This document shows positions 1 through 10,838 of a DNA stretch of 64,000 nt, in pieces (the first letter of the stretch is position 1; each line of letters begins with the position of its first letter). A program made the translations under genes and the position numbers. Origin of the DNA: Gammaproteobacteria bacterium (GTDB lineage Bacteria; Pseudomonadota; Gammaproteobacteria; Pseudomonadales; Azotimanducaceae); assembly GCA_030428905.1 (NCBI GenBank), contig JAUIED010000001.1:1-64000 (forward strand), written 5' to 3'. The notes below the pieces were generated by a model. That model ran no database searches. It was not told the origin of the DNA and saw nothing but the letters and a program-made list of their open reading frames with translations.

Positions 1-389
1 CCATTCGCCGACGCCTGCTTCGACAGCGCTTACATGATGCACGTAGGGATGAACATTGCAGACAAGCCCAGCCTGATGCAGGAACTGGCCCGAGTACTGA
101 AGCTCCGCGGGCGGCGTTCCACCTTTAGCAGGGTGCTGAAGAAGTACTTCCTGTACTTTTTCAGCGACCGCGGGCTGTCGCCCGCTCACGCCGAATCAAG
201 CACTTACGTGCTTGGTTCGCGGCCCGTCCGTCCCTGGCCGGGATACCAGGCTGCTTTCTCAGCAGCCTGTTAGGGCTTCACATCATCATGGGCGCCAACG
301 CCCCTCAGAAAATCGCCAACATGGCGGAGAATGTGCCCTCCTCACGCATTGCACCTATCGAACTCATCGCCGAGAAAGCCCGGACATAG
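1..389 (+). pseudogene. Class I SAM-dependent methyltransferase, disrupted remnant (5' end outside window)
   Basis: Frame 1 from base 1 encodes the motif IV to post-I part of a Rossmann methyltransferase (PFADACFDSAYMMHVGMNIAD, then ELARVLK). The expected LKPGG turn and about 60-70 following residues are missing. The C-terminal end resumes in frame 3 and stops at 387-389 (LGLHIIMGANAPQKIANM, later RIAPIELIAEKA), as in intact members of this family, recalled from general knowledge. A 141-bp element lies inside at 129-269. Removing it and one TTAG copy rebuilds CCACCTTTAGGGCTTCAC, read as PPLGLH. So the gene carries both an internal deletion or frameshift and an insertion. Its substrate is unknown. 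Confidence 0.75.
129..269. mobile_element. MITE-like hairpin element, copy A (141 bp, TSD TTAG)
   Basis: The ends are imperfect inverted repeats: CAGGGTGCTGA on the left, and the complement of CAGGCTGCTGA on the right. TTAG flanks both sides (125-128 and 270-273), as a 4-bp target duplication would. The interior is a row of hairpins: 135-165 (13-bp stem, loop TTCCT), about 171-186 (GCGGGC/GCCCGC), about 197-221 (AATCAAGCAC against GTGCTTGGTT) and 247-269 (CAGGCTGCT/AGCAGCCTG, perfect). It has no coding capacity. It shares its ends with the copies at 37501 and 57083. Confidence 0.7.
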
Positions 390-457
390 AACCCGCGTTG
401 GCGGGAACTGAGGGATGAGATTTGCACGCGTGGAAGACATATCTCCATACTATCCAC

Positions 458-1597
458 GTGACACTCCAACAAGCAGATGTAGCGATCGTGGGCGGCGGTG
501 TAGCGGGGCTGTGGACGCTCAGGCGCCTGATCGCAGCCGGCTACAATGCCGTGTTGTTCGAGGCCGATGCCCTGGGCAGCGGCCAGACGCTGGCGAGCCA
601 GGGCATGATTCATGGAGGTCTGAAGTACGCCCTGGGTGGCAACCTCACCGGAGCATCGGAAGCGATCGCCGGTATGCCGGCGCGCTGGCGCGCCTGCCTG
701 GTAGGCAGCGGCGAGATCGACCTCTCCGGGGTGACCCCGCTCAGCGACACCTACTATCTGTTCGCCGGCCGCTCCGCGCTCGGCAAACTCACAAGCTTCT
801 TTGCCAGCAAGTCGCTGCGCGGCCGCATCGACCGGCTCACCCGGCGAGAATTCCCGCCGGCTTTTGCCGGCTTCGACGGCAACATGTACGCGCTCGCAGA
901 CCTGGTTGTCGATGTACCCCAGTTGCTGCAGGAGCTCAGCACACCTGTGTCAGGGCGGATCTACCGGGCCCGCATCGATGGCAGCAATTGCACAGCCCGC
1001 GAGCAAGGCTTCGAGCTTACGCTGGGGGGGAATTCTCTACACGTGCGCACCCTCGTGTGCTGCGCTGGCCCGGGCGCTGAGGCACTCCAGCGGGATCTCG
1101 GCATCGAACCGATAGCGATGCAACGCAGACCGCTTCGACAGGTACTGGTGCAACAGCCACTGGCGTACCCACTCTACGCGCACTGCCTCACCAACATCAG
1201 CCGCCCGGAGCCCCGACTCACCATTACTACGCACGGTGACACCCTGTATCTGGGGGGGCGGATCGCGACGGAAGGGGTAGAGCGGGACGACGCCGAACAG
1301 ATCGCCGAGGCCCGTCGAGAGCTGGCGGAGTGCCTGCCTTGGATGGACTTCTCGCAGGCGCGCATCAGTACGTTGTACGTGGACCGCGCAGAACCACGTC
1401 AGGCTTCTCGGCTGCGCCCGGATGAGGCATTCGTCGAGCGCCGTGGAGACTTCATCCAGTGCTGGCCCACCAAGCTCACCCTTGCCCCCGATGCCGCCGA
1501 CCGCATCCTGGGCCTGCTACCGCCGCCGCACACCGAATGCCAAACGCCAAGCCTCGATCTACCGGTCGCTCCCGTGGGCAGGCTGCCATGGACATGA
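458..1597 (+). CDS. FAD-dependent oxidoreductase (DAO family)
   Basis: About 379 residues. The N terminus has the dinucleotide-binding motif VAIVGGGVAGLWTLRRL, followed by VLFEAD at the end of strand 2. SGQTLASQGMIHGGLKY resembles the FAD-contact region of D-amino acid oxidase and glycerol-3-phosphate dehydrogenase-like enzymes, and CCAGPGAEAL is the usual later FAD contact. A TTG 36 nt upstream (422) is in frame, but the GTG at 458 directly precedes the first beta strand and fits the family better. The stop overlaps the start of the aldo/keto reductase, so the two are probably co-expressed. The substrate cannot be told from sequence. Confidence 0.8.
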   Translation: MTLQQADVAIVGGGVAGLWTLRRLIAAGYNAVLFEADALGSGQTLASQGMIHGGLKYALGGNLTGASEAIAGMPARWRACLVGSGEIDLSGVTPLSDTYYLFAGRSALGKLTSFFASKSLRGRIDRLTRREFPPAFAGFDGNMYALADLVVDVPQLLQELSTPVSGRIYRARIDGSNCTAREQGFELTLGGNSLHVRTLVCCAGPGAEALQRDLGIEPIAMQRRPLRQVLVQQPLAYPLYAHCLTNISRPEPRLTITTHGDTLYLGGRIATEGVERDDAEQIAEARRELAECLPWMDFSQARISTLYVDRAEPRQASRLRPDEAFVERRGDFIQCWPTKLTLAPDAADRILGLLPPPHTECQTPSLDLPVAPVGRLPWT

Positions 1598-2352
1598 CCT
1601 ACCGGCCGTTAGGCAATACCGGCATGGAAGTTTCGCTCATTGGACTCGGCACGGTGAAACTCGGCCGCAACAGCGCGGTGAAGTATCCTCACGCCTTCTC
1701 ACTGCCAACCGATGATGAGGCGCGCGAGCTCCTTCGAACAGCCCGCGATCTGGGCATCAACCTGCTGGATACCGCACCAGCGTATGGCACCAGCGAGACG
1801 CGTCTGGGAAACCTGCTCCAAGGACAGCGCGACCAGTGGATACTGTGCAGCAAGGTGGGCGAAAACTTCGAGGGCGGCAAGTCGCGCTACGACTTCACAG
1901 AAGCGCACACACGTCAAAGCGTGGAGGCATCGTTAACGCGTTTGCGAACGGACTGGCTGGATGTGCTGCTCATACACTCCGACGGTCGAGACGAAGAGAT
2001 CCTGGGTACGTTCGGCACCCTCGAAGTATTGAAAGCCATCAGAACCGAAGGCAAAGTGCGGGCGGTTGGCATATCCGTAAAGTCTGCCGCCGGCCTTCAA
2101 GCTGCTATAGCAGCCGGCGCGGATGTGGTCATGGCGACGCTGAACCGGGCCTATCTCAGCGAACAGCAGGCTATCGCCGAAGCGGGGGCTTCGGGCGTCG
2201 GCGTACTCGTCAAGAAAGCAATGGGTAGCGGCCACCAGGGGCCGCAGGACCTCGCTTTCGTCGCATCTCAACCCGGCGTCAGCAGTATGGTGATCGGCAC
2301 CATCAACCCAGAGCATCTGCGCATGAACTGCCTGACGATTGCCGCCCTTTAA
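1588..2352 (+). CDS. Aldo/keto reductase
   Basis: A 254-residue NAD(P)H-dependent TIM-barrel oxidoreductase. It starts MDMTYRPLGNTGMEVSLIGLG, the usual first strand. The catalytic tetrad is visible: Asp and Tyr in LLDTAPAYGTSE, Lys in ILCSKVGENF and His in DVLLIHSDG. The C-terminal cofactor region VSSMVIGTINPEHL is present. The ATG at 1588 lies inside the end of the FAD-oxidoreductase gene, which is compact operon packing. The family reduces aldehydes and ketones; the physiological substrate is unknown. Confidence 0.9.
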   Translation: MDMTYRPLGNTGMEVSLIGLGTVKLGRNSAVKYPHAFSLPTDDEARELLRTARDLGINLLDTAPAYGTSETRLGNLLQGQRDQWILCSKVGENFEGGKSRYDFTEAHTRQSVEASLTRLRTDWLDVLLIHSDGRDEEILGTFGTLEVLKAIRTEGKVRAVGISVKSAAGLQAAIAAGADVVMATLNRAYLSEQQAIAEAGASGVGVLVKKAMGSGHQGPQDLAFVASQPGVSSMVIGTINPEHLRMNCLTIAAL

Positions 2353-2391
2353 GCAACGCACACCATCAGTAGAACCAGCGAGGTGCGCGAC

Positions 2392-2420
2392 TTGCAATAT
2401 CGCACCCGCCCGAGCATGCT
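2392..2420 (+). promoter_or_regulatory. Putative promoter of the 18-codon ORF
   Basis: TTGCAA (2392-2397) and CATGCT (2415-2420) are separated by 17 bp. Each hexamer matches the sigma-70 consensus only partly (4/6 and 3/6), so this is a weak prediction. It matters because it sits between the reductase stop and a short ORF with an excellent ribosome-binding site. Confidence 0.3.
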
Positions 2421-2458
2421 TTGGACTCTTGCCCGTCAACCCACAGGAGGATGTTTTT

Positions 2459-2515
2459 ATGATCGTCATCATGCACGTACATCCGCGCTGCCTGGGTGGG
2501 ATAGCGCTTTCCTGA
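2459..2515 (+). CDS. Possible 18-residue small peptide or leader peptide
   Basis: An ATG at 2459 opens an 18-codon frame, MIVIMHVHPRCLGGIALS, ending in TGA. A consensus AGGAGG lies at 2445-2450, 8 nt before the start, stronger than at most genes here. A GC-rich hairpin (2523-2541) follows the stop. The first half is hydrophobic and then His/Cys-bearing. It could be a leader or attenuator peptide for rsgA, a free-standing small protein, or the relic of a larger gene. I recognise no family. Confidence 0.4.
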   Translation: MIVIMHVHPRCLGGIALS

Positions 2516-2522
2516 TTATTTC

Positions 2523-2541
2523 GCCCGGTGAGTCACCGGGC
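2523..2541 (+). terminator. Hairpin after the small ORF
   Basis: GCCCGGTGAGTCACCGGGC is an almost perfect palindrome, 8 nt after the small ORF stop. It is followed by ATTTGTAACTTCTTT, only moderately T-rich. It fits a terminator or attenuator between the short ORF and rsgA, and could also be a protein-binding site. Confidence 0.45.
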
Positions 2542-2631
2542 ATTTGTAACTTCTTTCCCAATCTCAAGTAGCAGCGCTGGTCATGCAATGCGCCGCTGCG
2601 CGCACCCCTTGCCTACTTGAGGACACACCTG

Positions 2632-3678
2632 ATGAAACTGCAGGACTATGGCTGGAGCCCGTTTTTCGCCAATCAACTGGATCTAACGGAAATTGAATCG
2701 TTGACACCCGGACGCGTGCTGGCCGTGCACCGCTCGGCGATCATCGTTCAGGATTCGCAAGGCGAACACCGCCTCACGCTCGGCAGCCGCTGGTACGCGG
2801 GCGAGCCGGAATCGCGCCCGACCGTTGGCGACTGGCTACTGCTCAATCCAACGAAAGACAAAGCGGTGCGTATGCTGGAACGTAAAAGTCTGCTGAAACG
2901 GCTCGCTGCAGGCCCAACCAGCGAAGTTCAGGTTATTGCCGCGAACATAGACACCATCTTCATCGTGACTTCCTGCAATCAGGAGTTCAACGAGTCACGC
3001 CTGGAACGCTACCTGGCAGTGACCTCAGAATCGGGTGCACAAGCCGTTGTGATACTGACGAAGATGGATCTCGTCGCCCAGGCGGACATCTACGTGGATC
3101 GGGTTCGCAGCGTATCGGCCAGCGTACCAATCGAGCTGGTCAACGCATTGGATCCCACAACGTTGGCTGGCACGCGCGCCTGGTGCCCGGCCGGACAGAC
3201 CGTCGCACTCATCGGTTCTTCCGGAGTGGGTAAATCAACGCTGGTGAATTCGCTGGCAGGAAGAACCATTCAGCGCACGGGCGGCATTCGAGAGGACGAT
3301 GCCCATGGCCGCCACACCACCACATCGCGCTCTCTGCATCTGCTGGACGGAGGTGCGTTGCTTCTGGATGTTCCAGGGCTTCGAGAGCTGGGTCTCGTCA
3401 GCACAGCACACGGCGTTGCGGAACTGTTCGACGACCTCGACGTGCTGATCGATCGATGCCGGTTCGCCGACTGTACGCACGGGAGCGAGCCGGGGTGTGC
3501 GGTGCTGGCGGCCATCGATTCCGGGGAGCTCGACCCACGCCGATTTCGTAACTACCAGAAGATGCTCCGCGAGGAGGCCAGAAACACCGCGACCATCGCG
3601 CAGAAACATGAGGCTGCAAGAGCCGTTGGCAGATTGCATCGCAAGATCAAGAAAGCGAAATGGCAAGACGAACATTGA
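2632..3678 (+). CDS. rsgA: Ribosome small-subunit-dependent GTPase A
   Basis: A 348-residue circularly permuted GTPase that helps mature the 30S subunit. An N-terminal OB-fold-like region (about 25-95) precedes the G domain. The G4 motif TKMD comes before the P-loop GSSGVGKST, then the switch region with HTTTS and G3 DVPG, the order typical of the YjeQ/RsgA family. The C-terminal zinc motif is seen as CRFADCTHGSEPGC. The ATG at 2632 is chosen because GAGGA lies just upstream; a TTG at 2617 is less likely. It is convergent with the outer-membrane protein gene. Confidence 0.95.
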   Translation: MKLQDYGWSPFFANQLDLTEIESLTPGRVLAVHRSAIIVQDSQGEHRLTLGSRWYAGEPESRPTVGDWLLLNPTKDKAVRMLERKSLLKRLAAGPTSEVQVIAANIDTIFIVTSCNQEFNESRLERYLAVTSESGAQAVVILTKMDLVAQADIYVDRVRSVSASVPIELVNALDPTTLAGTRAWCPAGQTVALIGSSGVGKSTLVNSLAGRTIQRTGGIREDDAHGRHTTTSRSLHLLDGGALLLDVPGLRELGLVSTAHGVAELFDDLDVLIDRCRFADCTHGSEPGCAVLAAIDSGELDPRRFRNYQKMLREEARNTATIAQKHEAARAVGRLHRKIKKAKWQDEH

Positions 3679-3712
3679 TCCGGGAGCATCGTCGCGAAGG
3701 TCGAACGCAGCG

Positions 3713-3735
3713 TCTGGGCGGCTCAGCCGCCCAGA
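3713..3735. terminator. Bidirectional terminator between rsgA and the barrel gene
   Basis: TCTGGGCGG and CCGCCCAGA form a long GC-rich stem with a very short loop, between two convergent genes. The stop codon of the minus-strand barrel gene (TGA, read from TCA at 3723-3725) lies in the loop, so the arm toward the gene also encodes its last residues. No long T-tract is present on either strand. Confidence 0.55.
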
Positions 3736-4328
3736 TCAAAGCGAAAGCCGAGCTCGTACATCACCTCATCGAAAGATGTTGCGTCCTCGGTGCCGATGAT
3801 GCCCAGGTTGACGGCGACGTTGTCAGTGACATGATATCGAACGGAAACTTCGTATAGGAGATCACTCACGTCATCTTCGTCCACCAGCACCCCAAGCTGT
3901 GCATCTGCTTCGAATCGCTGGCCAAAACGACCGCGCACTCCGAGCTGCAGGTTGGCTGCATCGAATCCCACATGATCGTTGTTGCCGTTCAGCCGCTCTC
4001 GATATTCCACGTGGGTGTAACCAGCGCTTGCCAGCAGGCTGAACTGTTCGTTGAGTGGGAACACCCGACCGATGCGCAGGTCGTAGCGCGTTTGCGATAG
4101 AACGAGGCTGTTACGTCCATCATCCTCCGCGTAGGACACTTCACCTTGGAGAATCCAGTTACCGCTGATCGCCACGCTCAGCTCGCCGGAAATTCCCTCA
4201 ACATCGTTGTCTTCCGGTGTCTGGTAGCTGAGCTGTGTGTAGTTCCAGCTCAATCCCTCTGCCTGAGCGCAGGTTGCGGCAATCTGCGCAAAAAACACCG
4301 CAGCAAACACACATAGCTTGTTAATCAT
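3723..4328 (-). CDS. Outer-membrane beta-barrel-like protein, uncharacterised
   Basis: A 201-residue protein with a Sec signal peptide (MINKLCVFAAVFFAQIAATC, cleavage probable after AQA). Alternating polar and hydrophobic strands follow, many aromatic at the ends (SVRYHVTDNVAVNLGI, MYELGFRFDLGG). An aromatic residue near the C terminus in the last strand suits Bam-dependent insertion, although the final residues are LGG. Length and pattern suggest a small 8-10-stranded barrel. It starts 18 nt after the large lipoprotein gene, so both may act together at the outer membrane. Function unknown. Confidence 0.7.
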   Translation of the reverse strand: MINKLCVFAAVFFAQIAATCAQAEGLSWNYTQLSYQTPEDNDVEGISGELSVAISGNWILQGEVSYAEDDGRNSLVLSQTRYDLRIGRVFPLNEQFSLLASAGYTHVEYRERLNGNNDHVGFDAANLQLGVRGRFGQRFEADAQLGVLVDEDDVSDLLYEVSVRYHVTDNVAVNLGIIGTEDATSFDEVMYELGFRFDLGG

Positions 4329-4346
4329 GTCAGGCTCTCCAGTTGA

Positions 4347-6155
4347 TCACAGGGGACGGTCGAACGACCCGGCGGTGCAATACTCTTCCGGCACCCAGGC
4401 ATTGATGGTCGTCAGCTCTGAACGCCCGTCATCATCCACTCGGATATCGAAGACAGACCAGCAATCCGTCGGTGTGCCTTCCGGGGGCGCAAACAGATAC
4501 ACGGTGCCGCCCAGATTGAGCTCCACGCGCGCCGGCGAAGACTGGATGGTGCCGGTACCGCTGAACCGGTGCACGGCGTAGCGATAGACCCCTTCGAAAG
4601 GGAAGGTCGGCACCGTCACTACTTCCGGGCCGTAGCTCGTTACATCGTCTACATCCAGCTCGATGTCGACACCGTTGACGGTCGTGGAGCGGTCTGTCCA
4701 ATCCACATGAAAGTCATCGTTGGCGTTAGTTGCAGAGAACCCAAAGAAGTGCGTGTCTAGATCCGCCGGGTTCTCGCCCCAGGAGAGATTGATGGTAGTG
4801 GCCAGCAAAGAGGCCACAAGGCACTCCTCCAGCACACCTCCGGCAACGGCCTGAAGCGTCTGGCTCTGATAGCCGTCGCTTGCCGTCACAAGTAGGCCGC
4901 TGCCGTCGCGAGCTGGCAAGCTGTAGCTGCCGTCTGCCTGCGACACCGTGCGCGTGGTACCAAGAAACCCCACGCCTTCGCCGCTGACGGTGACGTTAGG
5001 CAGCGGATTACCCTGCACATCCACCACGCAACCGGTTATCGGTGTCACCGCGTAGGTGCTGCCTGCATGCCAGGTGGAGAAGTGATCCACCGTACCGCTG
5101 TATACCGTGCGCCCACCGACGCTCTGCAACGAAAGTGCACCCTCGTTCACGCCGAATCCGGTGAGCGGGTCAATGTAGTAGAGCGATGCTGCGATAGGTG
5201 CTGTTGCCACTGCGGCGGCAGCTACCGGCATGTTCACCGACGCGCTTTGGCCGGGTATCAGGTTGAGCAGTTCGCCAGCAGAGCCCGTCAGGGTGAGCTG
5301 AATTCCGCCGAAAGTCTCTACCGGTTGTTGTACTTGCGCGCCGTCCAGCGTGAGGTAGTCGCCGGGGGTCAGACCAGGAACGCTGCTCGGATCGATCAGG
5401 GTAAGTTCAGCGTTTACCTGGCCGTTGTACGGAGTGCCAGCCTCGTCCTGCAGCGCCGCTGGCGGCACGTTGACTACCGCCAGGCTATCAACCGCTAGAG
5501 CTGCCCCGGTTGCAACGTCGAAGGTCGTCACCAGATCTGCCTCCTGCATAATCAGATGCGCCACGTGGATGGTTGGCGTGCTGGTGTTGACCACCACCTG
5601 GGTCTGCTCGCCGTAGCCCGGAAGGTCCGCCGACAGCACAATGCGCCCGTCGAACTCCTCGATTTCGAAACCCGTTTCGCCGTTGACGCCGGTGGCTGCC
5701 TCCTGAGTCTGCAAACCAGCACCCGCGTCCCATTGCGCCGTAACCGTCACGCCAGCAATGAAATTGCCGGAGTCGAAGTCGTCGACAAACACACGCACGA
5801 AGTTGCGGTCTTCACAGGTGATGTTCACGCCTGCGATGTCGCTCGTGCGGTCCGAAAAGTCCGCAGGGCTGGTGATCTCACAACGTTGCTGCAAAGGCAC
5901 GCTGTCGAGCGCAAGCGTTAGGGATTCACCGCTACGAAACGCATCGTCCACGGTAAAAGCGCCGTTGGCTGTCAGCTCCACCGCTCCGCCGTTCCACGTC
6001 AGGTCCACCGAACCGTTCAGGCCGCTTATGGTGCCGCTGATATCCAGAGACTGAGGCGTGGGGGAGAATTCATCAACGCTACCGCCACCACTGCAGGCAG
6101 CAAGCGCAAGCACCACTGCCGCCGCAAGGGCAAATTGCGGAATTTTAGAAGGCAT
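4347..6155 (-). CDS. Large lipoprotein with carboxypeptidase-regulatory-like and DUF2135-like domains
   Basis: A 602-residue protein with a lipobox (ALAAC, Cys21), so probably a lipid-anchored envelope protein. Residues 40-200 contain several beta-sandwich segments. Around 385-445 a carboxypeptidase-regulatory-like repeat is recognisable (GCVVDVQGNPLPNVTVSG, then ADGSYSLPA). The C-terminal third has LSWGENPADLDTHFFG and ELDVDDVTSYGPE, typical of YfaP/DUF2135 proteins. The ATG is preceded by GGAGGAAAGG, a strong ribosome-binding site. It forms an operon with the downstream barrel gene. Its role is unknown; surface binding or adhesion is a guess. Confidence 0.75.
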   Translation of the reverse strand: MPSKIPQFALAAAVVLALAACSGGGSVDEFSPTPQSLDISGTISGLNGSVDLTWNGGAVELTANGAFTVDDAFRSGESLTLALDSVPLQQRCEITSPADFSDRTSDIAGVNITCEDRNFVRVFVDDFDSGNFIAGVTVTAQWDAGAGLQTQEAATGVNGETGFEIEEFDGRIVLSADLPGYGEQTQVVVNTSTPTIHVAHLIMQEADLVTTFDVATGAALAVDSLAVVNVPPAALQDEAGTPYNGQVNAELTLIDPSSVPGLTPGDYLTLDGAQVQQPVETFGGIQLTLTGSAGELLNLIPGQSASVNMPVAAAAVATAPIAASLYYIDPLTGFGVNEGALSLQSVGGRTVYSGTVDHFSTWHAGSTYAVTPITGCVVDVQGNPLPNVTVSGEGVGFLGTTRTVSQADGSYSLPARDGSGLLVTASDGYQSQTLQAVAGGVLEECLVASLLATTINLSWGENPADLDTHFFGFSATNANDDFHVDWTDRSTTVNGVDIELDVDDVTSYGPEVVTVPTFPFEGVYRYAVHRFSGTGTIQSSPARVELNLGGTVYLFAPPEGTPTDCWSVFDIRVDDDGRSELTTINAWVPEEYCTAGSFDRPL

Positions 6156-6262
6156 CCTTTCCTCCTTCTTTGAAGCTCTATCGGCCGCGTCCTGCGGCCC
6201 CTGTCATCCACCATTCTGGCAATCTGTCAGAAACGGGATGCGATGCGCGTCACATTCTGGGT

Positions 6263-7693
6263 TCAACCCTGGCGGAGTTGTTCCAGAATGCCGGTGGTGG
6301 AGAGGTCGTCCACAAGGCTGAGTACGCGCACTTCACCACCATAGCCGTGCACGATCTCGTGGCCTACCACCTCATCGGGTGCATAGTCGCCGCCCTTGAC
6401 CAGAACATGTGGGCGCAACAGTTCCAACAGCGGCTCTGGGGTGTCCTCTTCAAATCCCACAACCCAATCTACTGCCGCTAGCCCCGACAGAACACGAAGC
6501 CGGCGGTCCAGCGGGTTGACGGGCCGGGTCGCTCCCTTCAAACGCTTGACTGAAGCATCGTCGTTTACCGCAACCACGAGGCGATCTCCGAGGGTTCTCG
6601 CTTCTTCCAGGTAGGTGACATGCCCTGCGTGCAGGATGTCGAAACAGCCATTCGTAAACACCACCCGCTCACCCGCTTGTGCAGCCCGACGCACCGCTTC
6701 GACCAACTGCGCCCGCGAGAGAATACCTCGGTCGCTGCGGTTTTTACGTGCAGCGGCGTAGGCGAGTTCCGGCCCGGACACCGTGGCGGTGCCGAGCTTC
6801 GCCACCACGAGGCTGGCAGCGAGGTTTGCCAGCCGTGCGCTGCGGGGAGGGGCCCACCCCACAGCGGTACCAAGCGCCAGGACGGAGATCACCGTGTCAC
6901 CAGCGCCGGTCTCGTCGTACACCTCGACCTCGTTAGCCGGCACATGCTCATGACTACCGTCAGCCATGGCGACGATCAGTCCCTTGCTGCCGCGCGTAAC
7001 CACCAACGCTTCGAGGTCGAGCGAACGGCAGGCGCGCTCGACGCTTGCTGCAAACTCGTCGTCGTCCTTCCACGCGCCTGTGAGCGCTCGAAACTCATGA
7101 TCGTTGGGTTTGACGATGTAGGCGCCGCGGTAGGCATCGAGCGACTTCGCCTTGGGATCGACCAGTACCTTTACCCCGGCCTCACGGCCAGCCTGCACGA
7201 GGCTTCCCGGCTCGCTGAGCGTGCCTTTGTCGTAGTCTTCGAGTACCAGCGCCGCTGCGCCCTGGAGGTGGTCGCGCGCCTTGCGTTCGACCGCTTCAGC
7301 CACCATCGGCATGGGCTTTTCGAAATCCGTGCGCAGGAGCTGCTGGCGTTGACTGATCACACGCAGTTTCACAACCGTCTGGTAATCCGGGGCTACGACG
7401 AAGTCGCATTGCACCCCTGCGCTTTCGAGCACGCCGCGCAGGGCCAGACCGGCATCGTCATCACCAACGACACCGATCAGGGTACAACGGGCTCCGAGGC
7501 TGACGATGTTCAGGGCCACGTTGGCAGCGCCTCCCGGGCGATCCTCCACCCGCTCCACGTCGACAACGGGCACCGGCGCTTCCTGCGACACCCGCTGTGC
7601 CTGGCCGTGCCAGTAGCGGTCGAGCATCACATCGCCCACCACGACTACGTGCGTGTCGCGCAGGGAAGGCAGCAGAAGGTCTGTGTCAGGCAT
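6263..7693 (-). CDS. hldE: Bifunctional heptose 7-phosphate kinase / heptose 1-phosphate adenylyltransferase
   Basis: A 476-residue fusion, the usual HldE length. Residues 1-320 are a PfkB/ribokinase-type kinase (VVVGDVMLDRYWHG, EDRPGGAANVALN, and the anion hole YDETGAGDTVIS). Residues 335-476 are a cytidylyltransferase-like domain with VFTNGCFDILHAGHVTYLEEA, including the HxGH signature. It makes ADP-D-glycero-manno-heptose for the LPS inner core, used by WaaC and WaaF further along. The start overlaps the last bases of meaB, so its expression is tied to the methylmalonyl-CoA genes. Confidence 0.95.
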   Translation of the reverse strand: MPDTDLLLPSLRDTHVVVVGDVMLDRYWHGQAQRVSQEAPVPVVDVERVEDRPGGAANVALNIVSLGARCTLIGVVGDDDAGLALRGVLESAGVQCDFVVAPDYQTVVKLRVISQRQQLLRTDFEKPMPMVAEAVERKARDHLQGAAALVLEDYDKGTLSEPGSLVQAGREAGVKVLVDPKAKSLDAYRGAYIVKPNDHEFRALTGAWKDDDEFAASVERACRSLDLEALVVTRGSKGLIVAMADGSHEHVPANEVEVYDETGAGDTVISVLALGTAVGWAPPRSARLANLAASLVVAKLGTATVSGPELAYAAARKNRSDRGILSRAQLVEAVRRAAQAGERVVFTNGCFDILHAGHVTYLEEARTLGDRLVVAVNDDASVKRLKGATRPVNPLDRRLRVLSGLAAVDWVVGFEEDTPEPLLELLRPHVLVKGGDYAPDEVVGHEIVHGYGGEVRVLSLVDDLSTTGILEQLRQG

Positions 7694-8681
7694 GATCAGG
7701 CGTCGAAGTGCTGGGCCCTCGCAGCATACCCACCAACCGGCGCGCTGCAAGGTAAGGTGAGATTTCGCCGCGTGATACCTGTTGCTGCAGCGCATCGCGC
7801 AAGGCGCGAACCTCCGGATCCTGCGCGAGAAAGGACTCAACGAAGGCCTGGGTAAGCGATCGGAACCACTCCAGACGCTGGGAAGCGCGGCGCTCGTCGT
7901 ACCGTCCGCTGGCGCGCGCCTCTTGCGCGTAGCGCTCGACGGTTTGCCACACTTCAGCTATACCCCGCTGCTGCAGCGCTGAACAGGTGAGTACCGGCGG
8001 CGTCCACGCGGCGTCGTGGTTCAAGAGGTGTACCGCGCTCGCGTACTGCCGTTGGGTGCGCAAAGCCACGTTTTCAGTATCGCCATCGGCCTTGTTGATC
8101 ACGAGCGCATCCGCCAGCTCCATGATGCCCTTCTTCAGGCCCTGTAGCTCATCCCCGGCGCTCGGCAGCATGAGCACCAGGAAAAAATCCACCATGGATG
8201 CCACCTGAAACTCGCTCTGCCCTACACCGACGGTTTCGATGATGATCACGTCGTACCCCGCTGCCTCGCACAAGAGCTTGCTCTCCTGCGTGCGCCGCGC
8301 CACGCCGCCGAGGGTGTTGCCCGCGGGGCTCGGTCGGATGAATGCGGCCTCCTGGCGCGACAGCTCTTCCATGCGCGTCTTGTCGCCGAGGATCGAGCCG
8401 CCACCAACCGGTGAGCTGGGATCAATGGCCAGCACCGCCACCCTGTGGCCCGCCTGCACGAGCTGCATACCCAGCGCCTCGATGAAGGTGGACTTGCCCA
8501 CACCGGGGCTACCGGTGATGCCGACGCGAATGCTTTTTCCGGTGTGCGGCAGCAGCGCCTGCAGCAGTTCCTGGCCGGCGGCTTCGTCTTCCGCCTTGTT
8601 ACTCTCGATCAGGGTAATGGCTTTGCCGAGCGCGCGGCGTTTGCCCGAAAGCACGTCCTCGGCTGTCGGTGCGCCCGGCAA
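7686..8681 (-). CDS. meaB: Methylmalonyl-CoA mutase-associated GTPase MeaB
   Basis: About 331 residues, matching ArgK/MeaB. The P-loop GITGSPGVGKSTF, the ADPSSPxxGG-type motif (AIDPSSPVGGGSILGDKTRM), IIIETVGVGQSE and the base-specificity motif NKAD are all present. This G3E-family GTPase protects methylmalonyl-CoA mutase and helps load or release cobalamin. No ATG exists near the expected N terminus: TTG at 8681, just after the mutase stop, gives the right length; GTG at 8654 is an alternative. It lies between the mutase and hldE with an overlap on the hldE side. Confidence 0.9.
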   Translation of the reverse strand: MPGAPTAEDVLSGKRRALGKAITLIESNKAEDEAAGQELLQALLPHTGKSIRVGITGSPGVGKSTFIEALGMQLVQAGHRVAVLAIDPSSPVGGGSILGDKTRMEELSRQEAAFIRPSPAGNTLGGVARRTQESKLLCEAAGYDVIIIETVGVGQSEFQVASMVDFFLVLMLPSAGDELQGLKKGIMELADALVINKADGDTENVALRTQRQYASAVHLLNHDAAWTPPVLTCSALQQRGIAEVWQTVERYAQEARASGRYDERRASQRLEWFRSLTQAFVESFLAQDPEVRALRDALQQQVSRGEISPYLAARRLVGMLRGPSTSTPDHA

Positions 8682-8688
8682 AACCGCT

Positions 8689-10830
<2,142 letters not shown>

Positions 10831-10838
10831 GGTGACGC

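Noticed and set aside
6620-7855. A 411-codon frame antisense to hldE
   Set aside because: Composition and lack of motifs mark it as a shadow; hldE has all catalytic signatures.
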